A stretch of 64,000 nucleotides of DNA. Source: Luteibacter sp. OK325. GTDB lineage: Bacteria > Pseudomonadota > Gammaproteobacteria > Xanthomonadales > Rhodanobacteraceae. The stretch covers positions 682,001 to 746,000 of the forward strand of contig NZ_QAOX01000002.1 of NCBI RefSeq assembly GCF_003050935.1, given 5' to 3'. A model generated the notes under the pieces. The model worked only from the letters and a program-made list of their open reading frames with translations. It did not search any database and had not been told where the DNA came from. This document shows positions 58,787 to 64,000 of the stretch, piece after piece (position 1 is the first letter of the stretch; each line of letters opens with the position of its first letter). The position numbers and the translations under genes were made by a program.

Positions 58787-59922
58787 GGCGTCTCACCCGT
58801 CATGGGGACCACGCTGGCTTTGACCGTGTCCCCGGGATGAACCCGCTGCAAGCCATTCACGATGATCTTCTCGCCCGGCTTCAGGCCGGAATCCACCACG
58901 CGCAGTCCGTCGACCATCGTGCCGGGGAAGATTTCCCGATACTGGGCACTGCCCTTCCCGTCCAGCACCAGGACAAACTTCTTCGCCTGGTCCGTAGAGA
59001 TGGCGCGATCGTCAATCAGAACGGCCGGGTGAGCCGCTCCGCCGCCGACGGCGACACGTGCGAACATCCCCGGGAGCAGCGTGCCGTCCGCATTGGCGAA
59101 TGTCGCACGCACCCGAATCGTGCCCGTCGTGCTATTCAACTGGTTGTCGACCGAAGCGATCTTGCCTATACGCGAGAAACCCGCTTCATTGACCAGACCG
59201 AGCCGAACCGGCACGTCGCGGCCGCCTGCGCGGCTCAGATACTTCAGATAGGTCTGTTCGTCCATATCGAAGCCCGCGTAGATCGGGTCTATCGATACGA
59301 GCGTGGTCAGCGGCACCGAACTAAGTCCCGCAGCCACGATGTTGCCCACCGTTTGCTCGGCACGGGACATGCGACCATCCACCGGCGCCACCATCTTCGT
59401 GTAGCCGAGGTTGACCTTCGCATCCTCGAGGGCGGCTTCTGCCGCCTTTACATTGGCTGTGGCTTCCAGGGCGCCGTTGGCGCGATCGTCAAAATCACGT
59501 TTCGAGATAGCGTTGCCCGACAGCAGCTTCTGGGCACGCGCAAAGTCATCGGAGGTGAACTTCTGCCGGGCGCGAGCCGCGGCCAACTGCGCGGCGGCGC
59601 GATCGACAGCGGCGGAGTACGTGCGGGGATCGATCAGAAATAGTGAATCGCCCTTCTTAACCGCCTGCCCGTCCTTGAAGTAGACGGCCATGATGGTGCC
59701 CGGGACCTGGGCACGGATGTCGACGTGATCGACAGCCTGCAACCGACCCGAGTAGTCCTGCCAGTCGGTGATCGATCTGTCGATAACAACCGCTACATCA
59801 ACGGCGGGCCCACCGCTCGTTGGTGGCGCCGCTTGCTTACTGCAAGCGGCGACGGATATTGCCAGGGCGAAAGGCAGACCCCAGCTTACGGCCTTAAGGA
59901 AAGGACCAGGAACGATATTCAT
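58783..59922 (-). CDS. RND periplasmic adaptor (membrane fusion protein), lipoprotein
   Basis: 379 aa; lipobox V24-A25-A26-C27. RLQAVDHVDIRAQVPGTIMAVYFKDGQAVKKGDSLFLIDPRTY (lipoyl half), a helical hairpin (AAAQLAAARARQKFTSDDFARAQKLLSGNAISKRDFDDR), KVNLGYTKMVAPVDGRMSRAEQTVGNIVAAG, and a beta-barrel domain. It links the RND pump to the NodT-type duct. First gene of the operon; 109 nt separate its start from the response-regulator 3' end. Confidence 0.95.
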   Translation of the reverse strand: MNIVPGPFLKAVSWGLPFALAISVAACSKQAAPPTSGGPAVDVAVVIDRSITDWQDYSGRLQAVDHVDIRAQVPGTIMAVYFKDGQAVKKGDSLFLIDPRTYSAAVDRAAAQLAAARARQKFTSDDFARAQKLLSGNAISKRDFDDRANGALEATANVKAAEAALEDAKVNLGYTKMVAPVDGRMSRAEQTVGNIVAAGLSSVPLTTLVSIDPIYAGFDMDEQTYLKYLSRAGGRDVPVRLGLVNEAGFSRIGKIASVDNQLNSTTGTIRVRATFANADGTLLPGMFARVAVGGGAAHPAVLIDDRAISTDQAKKFVLVLDGKGSAQYREIFPGTMVDGLRVVDSGLKPGEKIIVNGLQRVHPGDTVKASVVPMTGETP

Positions 59923-60031
59923 TGTTTATACCCTGCGGTGCGTCGCCGGCAGATGCGGCGATGCCTGGCAGTGTCGTGAGATCACGTCTCCGGCGATAGA
60001 ACTCCGAATGTCGCATTTGGACGACACGACA

Positions 60032-60664
60032 TCATGAAACGTCCAGGAAGCCCCGGACGATGGCGATCGTCACCGCATGCGTTCTGTCGTTGGCGTGGAG
60101 CTTGGCCAGGATCGACTTCATCCGTGTCTTGACGGTCTCCTCGGCCAGGCTCAGTTCCTCACCGATCTCGCGGTTACCCAGACCTTGCGACGCCAGGCGA
60201 AGAACGGCCAGTTCGCGCGTGCTCAACGGTTCGGCACCGCGATGGGCGCCCATGTCCTCGAGCGCATTAGGTGAAATGTGGCTGCGACCTACAAATGCCG
60301 AGCGAACGGTGGCAACGATTTCGTCGCTCGAGGCCGTCTTCAGCAGATAGGAAGTCGCGCCAAGCGCCATCGCGCGGGACACCCGAGCGTCGCCAAGGTA
60401 CGTTGTCAGCACCACAATGGAAGCATCCGGACAGGCGCTGCGAATGGCTTCGATAGCGTACGCGCCGTCGTAACGCGGCATCTGCAAGTCCATGATGACA
60501 ACGTCCGGACGTAACCTGGCGAAACTCTCCACCGCCTCGGCGCCGTCGGCCACCTCGCCCACGATCTTCATGTCCCTTTCTATCTCAAGCGTGGATCGAA
60601 GCCCCTCCCTCATCATGGGGTGGTCGTCGGCGATGAGTACCCGGATGATGATCTCGTGAGCCAT
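60032..60664 (-). CDS. NarL/LuxR-type response regulator
   Basis: 210 aa from ATG 60664. Receiver with DDHPMMREGL, phospho-acceptor D59 in DVVIMDLQMPRYDG, T87 and K109; then LSTRELAVLRLASQGLGNREIGEELSLAEETVKTRMKSILAKLHANDRTHAV, the LuxR HTH. It is upstream of the efflux operon on the same strand and may activate it. The likely kinase is encoded at 61783-62535 beyond the AraC gene, since that enzyme is of the HisKA_3 class that pairs with NarL regulators. Confidence 0.93.
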   Translation of the reverse strand: MAHEIIIRVLIADDHPMMREGLRSTLEIERDMKIVGEVADGAEAVESFARLRPDVVIMDLQMPRYDGAYAIEAIRSACPDASIVVLTTYLGDARVSRAMALGATSYLLKTASSDEIVATVRSAFVGRSHISPNALEDMGAHRGAEPLSTRELAVLRLASQGLGNREIGEELSLAEETVKTRMKSILAKLHANDRTHAVTIAIVRGFLDVS

Positions 60665-60851
60665 TACGTCTGGATTCCTTCGGCAATCGCACCGCACCCA
60701 TGGTGAGCCGGCATGTCGATCTTGCACGCATGTGACCGTGAGTGCAGCACCCGTTCGAGTGCTGCGGATTTCGACTCATTCGAGGCTTCGTCTGAAAGCC
60801 GAGTCGCTGGAGACTAGCGGAACGATTTCCAGGACGAGCGAGAAGGTTGTT

Positions 60852-61778
60852 ATGTCGAAGATCAGACAAAGTCACCGCATTGAACGCATCTTTGGTGTTC
60901 GGGGCATACAGGGATTCTCGGTCTTCACGCCCACGGGGCAGCCTCTCACGGTCATTGAACTCGAGTTGTTGCCAGGTCGCGGTGGATCAGGGCATGCGCC
61001 AACCAATGACGACGCGTACCTGATCGTTACCAATGTCGGAGCACCGTGCGGGATGAGCGTCGTCCGTGACATCCGCACCGTCTTTGATGACATCGTCCCG
61101 GTGGGTCGAACTATCGCTATCGATCTGGCACAACCGTTCGATGTCGCATGGTCCGGCCCCCTGCACGCGATTGCCGCCTACTTGCCTCGACACGCCATTT
61201 TCGAAGGGCATAAGGGCCTCGAGCAGCATTCCATCGTAGACAACACCGTGCTTGACGATGATTTGCTGGGCGCCATCATGGCCTGCCTCAGGCAGACGGC
61301 GGGACCATCGAACCCCCAGGCATTTGAATTGTTCGCACGCCAGCTCCTGGCGGCGGCCTGCTCCTGTCTTGCCCGCACCCACTCGGTCCTGATGAGCGAG
61401 CCGCGCTTGCGGCGCCTCGCCCTGTCGGATGAGCAGCGTCAGAGCGCTATCGATTACATTCTCTCCCATCTCGACTCCGCGTTCTCCATGCACCACGTTG
61501 CTGCCGTGTGCGGGTTGTCTTATCGCCTGTTCACTCGCGCATTCAGGCTATCGCTCGGAGCCTCCCCTCAGGACTGGACGAACGCCACGCGGGTGAATCG
61601 CGCCAAACGGCTCATGCAGGACCCCTCCTTGCGCCTGAGCGATATCGCGCTGATGGTCGGTTTCTGCGACCAGAGCCATCTGAATCGCGTGTTCTTTCGG
61701 TTCTGTGCGTGCACACCCGGCGAATGGCGACGAAACCACGAGCAAAAAAGAACGATCGAACAGCACGAACCCGCTTGA
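60852..61778 (+). CDS. AraC-family regulator
   Basis: 308 aa from ATG 60852 (AAGG 6 nt upstream). N-terminal AraC-binding-like region (VIELELLPGRGGSG, WSGPLHAIAAYLPRHAI) and C-terminal HTH_18: AIDYILSHLDSAFSMHHVAAVCGLSYRLFTRAFRLSLGASPQDWTNATRVNRAKRLMQDPSLRLSDIALMVGFCDQSHLNRVFFRFCACTPGEWRR. It is divergent from the response regulator and convergent with the kinase (4-nt gap between stops), so it is wedged within the two-component system. Target unknown; the efflux operon is a candidate. Confidence 0.92.
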   Translation: MSKIRQSHRIERIFGVRGIQGFSVFTPTGQPLTVIELELLPGRGGSGHAPTNDDAYLIVTNVGAPCGMSVVRDIRTVFDDIVPVGRTIAIDLAQPFDVAWSGPLHAIAAYLPRHAIFEGHKGLEQHSIVDNTVLDDDLLGAIMACLRQTAGPSNPQAFELFARQLLAAACSCLARTHSVLMSEPRLRRLALSDEQRQSAIDYILSHLDSAFSMHHVAAVCGLSYRLFTRAFRLSLGASPQDWTNATRVNRAKRLMQDPSLRLSDIALMVGFCDQSHLNRVFFRFCACTPGEWRRNHEQKRTIEQHEPA

Positions 61779-61782
61779 ACCG

Positions 61783-62535
61783 TCAGTGCCCAGGCACCTG
61801 AATCGGAATACGTAGAACGACACCGGTCCCGCTGTCGTTCTTCCGGAAAATAGTCAGCCTGGCGTCCAGGGCCGAAGCTCGCTCATACATGCCCACGATG
61901 CCAAAGTGGCCGTAGCGCTGTCGCTCGGTGACGACCCGGCTATCGATACCGCAACCATTGTCTTCGACGCGAACCGTGAGTGATCGATTCCGGAAGCACA
62001 ACCTGACCGTCAGCAGGTCGCAGCCCGAGTGCGTCACCGCATTGCGAATCGCCTCGCGCACTATGCCGAGCACGTCGTTGGCCACATCGCCGGGTAGCGT
62101 CCGCTCGCGACCCCTCACTTCAAACCGGAACCTGACCTGCCAAATCGCCGTCTCGACGTCGCCATCCCCTCGAATCAGGTCGGCGATGTATTGACGCTCC
62201 TTCCCGTTGTTTCGCAGTTGGAAAATCTTGTCGCGACCCTCGATCACGATGGCGCGCGTCTGCCGCGCGACCTCCCTGATCTGCTCGCGGCAGTCCTCGG
62301 ACAGGTCCTGGTCCTTGCCCCAGAGGTCAAGCCGAAGAAGTACCGCCTGGAAAGCCTGCAGCAGTGTGTCGTGCAAGTCGCGCGCGATGCGCTCGCGCTC
62401 CATCTGGCGGGCCTCCGACCACGCTCTGGTTCGCGCCCCGCGCTTTCCCACGCGGTCGCGGAGCACGACCCAGAACATGATGGCAGCCGTCACAGCATGA
62501 CCCGAGTACAACCACCATGGCCCTGATGAGGTCAT
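61783..62535 (-). CDS. HisKA_3-type sensor histidine kinase
   Basis: 250 aa from ATG 62535; an in-frame ATG at 62592 would add 19 residues. One N-terminal hydrophobic segment (GPWWLYSGHAVTAAIMFWVVL) and almost no sensory domain. The dimerisation segment ERERIARDLHDTLLQAFQAVLLRL has the phospho-acceptor H55; the ATPase shows REAIRNAVTHSGCD (N box), VEDNGCGID and GHFGIVGMYERA, then GTGVVLRIPI. It presumably phosphorylates the NarL-type regulator at 60032. Lacking a periplasmic domain, it may sense through its membrane helix or a partner. Confidence 0.9.
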   Translation of the reverse strand: MTSSGPWWLYSGHAVTAAIMFWVVLRDRVGKRGARTRAWSEARQMERERIARDLHDTLLQAFQAVLLRLDLWGKDQDLSEDCREQIREVARQTRAIVIEGRDKIFQLRNNGKERQYIADLIRGDGDVETAIWQVRFRFEVRGRERTLPGDVANDVLGIVREAIRNAVTHSGCDLLTVRLCFRNRSLTVRVEDNGCGIDSRVVTERQRYGHFGIVGMYERASALDARLTIFRKNDSGTGVVLRIPIQVPGH

Positions 62536-62592
62536 CTTGCCGCTGCAGATAAGGTTCTCATGGCGACGAGGGTGCCACGACCACCGGCGCAT

Positions 62593-62904
62593 TCCGTCCG
62601 CGATGTCGCACAAATCGTCCGAGTTTGCTTATCGGCGACGGCATACGGAAGAATGCGGTACGGCACCACGTCACCCGGTCGCTCGGCCAGGCCCTTCTCG
62701 AGGCCTTGCCGCCGGGCGATGCGCAGCTCCGTATTAATGTGGACGTGTCCTTAATTTTCTGTACTGCTTCGGCTTCTGGGTACGCATTCATGCATTGCAC
62801 TGCTGTAAAATGACCGCCTGCGCTTTCGAGCAGCGCACGCTCGCTGTTCGTACCGCCATCATTGTCCGTTTTGCTCGATACGCTTTGTACAGTCAGGAGT
62901 TACC
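62593..62904. other. Divergent gap, histidine kinase / permease
   Basis: 312 bp without a supported gene. AT-rich stretches near 62750-62812 (TTAATTTTCTGTACTGC, TGTAAAATGACC) are plausible promoter DNA for the permease, and AGGAG at 62895-62899 is its ribosome site. No clear operator or hairpin was seen. Confidence 0.5.
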
Positions 62905-64000
62905 GTGAGCCGTTCGGCCGTTGCGCAATCGCCAAAAACCCACAAGCTTTCCACCCAGTTCATCGTCTTCATGGTGCTCGCCGCTGCAGCACCGCTTGCC
63001 TCGATGATCGGCAATCTTCCCATCGCCATCTCGCGTGGCACGGGCGGGAACGTACCCGTCGCCTTCCTGATCGCAGGCTTGATCCTGGTCGCATTCACCA
63101 CGGGCTATGCCTTCATCGGCCGCCGGGTGGTCAGTACCGGTGCGTTCTATACCTATGTGTCCGAAGGCCTGGGTAAGCCGCTCGGCGTCGGGACCGCGTA
63201 TAGCGCGATCCTTTCGTATGGCGCGTTTACCTTTGGTCTCGCGGCGGCATGCGGGTATTTTGACGAGCAGGTGTCTATCGCGGTCGGCCACAGGGTCGAC
63301 TGGACGATCTGCGCCGCTGTGTCTGTCGTGCTCGCCGGCATCCTCAACTATCGGTCGATGGATGCTTCGACCAAACTGCTGGCGGTCATCATCATTGTCG
63401 AGAGCGCCGTGCTCGTCGTCTTCGATGTCAGCGTCATTGCCATAAAGGGATGGGCAGCCTTCCCGCTTGCATCCTTCGCGCCCAGCCAGTGGTTGGCCCC
63501 CGGCATAGGCGTCTCGCTGATGACGGCATTCACCTGCTTTGTCGGATTCGAATCCGGCGCCCTTTATTCAAAGGAAGCGGCTGATCCCGTACGAAGCATC
63601 CCGCTGGCCAGCTATGTCTCGGTCATCCTGATTGGTTCGTTTTACCTCTTGACCGCGTGGATCACCGTTGGCGCGCTCGGCGTCAGCGAGGCGAAAGCCA
63701 CGGCTGTCGCGCATGGCGGCACGCTCATTCTCGATCTCATCAAAGATTACGATGGGCAGACCGCATCCGATATCGCCGGTGTCCTGCTGTGTACGTCGAT
63801 GCTGGCGACCTATATCGCTATCCATGCCGCCGCCTCTCGCTACATCTTCGCGCTCGCTCGCGAAGGCTTGCTGCCGCGGATGCTGGCTCGGTTCGATGAG
63901 GTTCGCAATGTGCCGGTGGCGGGAACGATCACCATGTCGGTAGCGACTGTTATCTGCCTTGCTTGTATCGCTTCTACGCGAACCGATCCCTACGCGGCGA
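62905..64000 (+). CDS. APC-family amino-acid permease (cut by window edge)
   Basis: GTG start at 62905, 5 nt after AGGAG; the frame is open to the window end (365 codons). The translation begins with a short polar tail, then LSTQFIVFMVLAAAAPLASMIGNLPIAISRGTGGNVPVAFLIAGLILVAF, typical of the first helices of amino acid-polyamine-organocation transporters. GRRVVSTGAFYTYVSEGLGKPLG and the later TAFTCFVGFESGALYSKEAADPVRSIPLA match the conserved TM3 and TM6 regions. At least eight hydrophobic segments are visible. Substrate not deducible; the C-terminal helices are outside the window. Confidence 0.9.
   Translation, partial: MSRSAVAQSPKTHKLSTQFIVFMVLAAAAPLASMIGNLPIAISRGTGGNVPVAFLIAGLILVAFTTGYAFIGRRVVSTGAFYTYVSEGLGKPLGVGTAYSAILSYGAFTFGLAAACGYFDEQVSIAVGHRVDWTICAAVSVVLAGILNYRSMDASTKLLAVIIIVESAVLVVFDVSVIAIKGWAAFPLASFAPSQWLAPGIGVSLMTAFTCFVGFESGALYSKEAADPVRSIPLASYVSVILIGSFYLLTAWITVGALGVSEAKATAVAHGGTLILDLIKDYDGQTASDIAGVLLCTSMLATYIAIHAAASRYIFALAREGLLPRMLARFDEVRNVPVAGTITMSVATVICLACIASTRTDPYAA

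Noticed and set aside
62191-62526. Plus-strand frame opposite the HisKA_3 kinase
   Set aside because: Antisense to the conserved dimerisation and phospho-acceptor region; no start signal.

Overview
The window is a high-GC, densely packed bacterial chromosome segment. TonB-dependent receptors of the Xanthomonas/Caulobacter type, NodT-type RND efflux, a twin-arginine-exported GH95 enzyme and a xyloglucan locus like those of Xanthomonas and Cellvibrio point to a plant- or soil-associated gammaproteobacterium of the Lysobacterales (Xanthomonadales). Rhodanobacteraceae (Luteibacter/Dyella/Rhodanobacter) is the most likely family; this is inference, as no rRNA or marker gene is present. No tRNA, rRNA, CRISPR array or intact insertion sequence was seen.

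1-19.6 kb, plant cell-wall glycan region. A truncated TonB receptor (leftward) is divergent from a GH95 alpha-L-fucosidase, with a GntR-type operator between them. A convergent GH29 alpha-L-fucosidase follows. Then comes a rightward run of six genes: TonB receptor, GH74 xyloglucanase, SGNH acetylesterase (CE20-like), GH35 beta-galactosidase, GH3 beta-glucosidase with PA14, and GH31 alpha-xylosidase with PA14. Together these can deacetylate, cut, import and strip xyloglucan of fucose, galactose, xylose and glucose: a complete xyloglucan utilization locus. It ends in a strong terminator and a cluster of REP-type repeats.

19.8-23.7 kb: sulfate ABC transporter (sbp-cysT-cysW-cysA), translationally coupled. 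23.7-30.3 kb: a second glycan locus on the minus strand, TonB receptor - GH92 alpha-mannosidase - Ca-dependent PI-phospholipase C, with a divergent TetR regulator and a 24-bp dyad between them. The combination suggests a mannosylated phosphoinositol or GPI-type substrate. 30.5 kb: a secreted DUF1080 protein.

31.3-32.1 kb: an AT-richer toxin-antitoxin pair (DUF6516/TumE-like toxin, winged-helix antitoxin) with a promoter whose -10 lies against the start codon and inside a perfect palindrome. 32.2-39.1 kb: a trimeric autotransporter adhesin and a subtilisin-like protease in one operon, divergent from a membrane hybrid histidine kinase that converges on an OmpR-type response regulator. 39-45 kb: HAD phosphatase, HxlR regulator divergent from a small secreted protein, a lipoprotein SGNH hydrolase with a bulb-lectin domain, a TonB_C-like lipoprotein, an unrecognised secreted protein, and a decayed RelE/HigA-like module.

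45.3-52.6 kb, minus strand: cytochrome P460 with an ECF sigma factor; then a redox/electrophile-defence run (quinone oxidoreductase, nitroreductase, two tandem AhpD-like proteins, azoreductase, glutathione transferase) downstream of an AraC regulator, and an OsmC-like protein. 52.7-64 kb: DUF72 protein, an unknown protein, an RND efflux operon, a NarL-type response regulator and its likely histidine kinase flanking an AraC regulator, and a truncated APC-family permease at the right edge.
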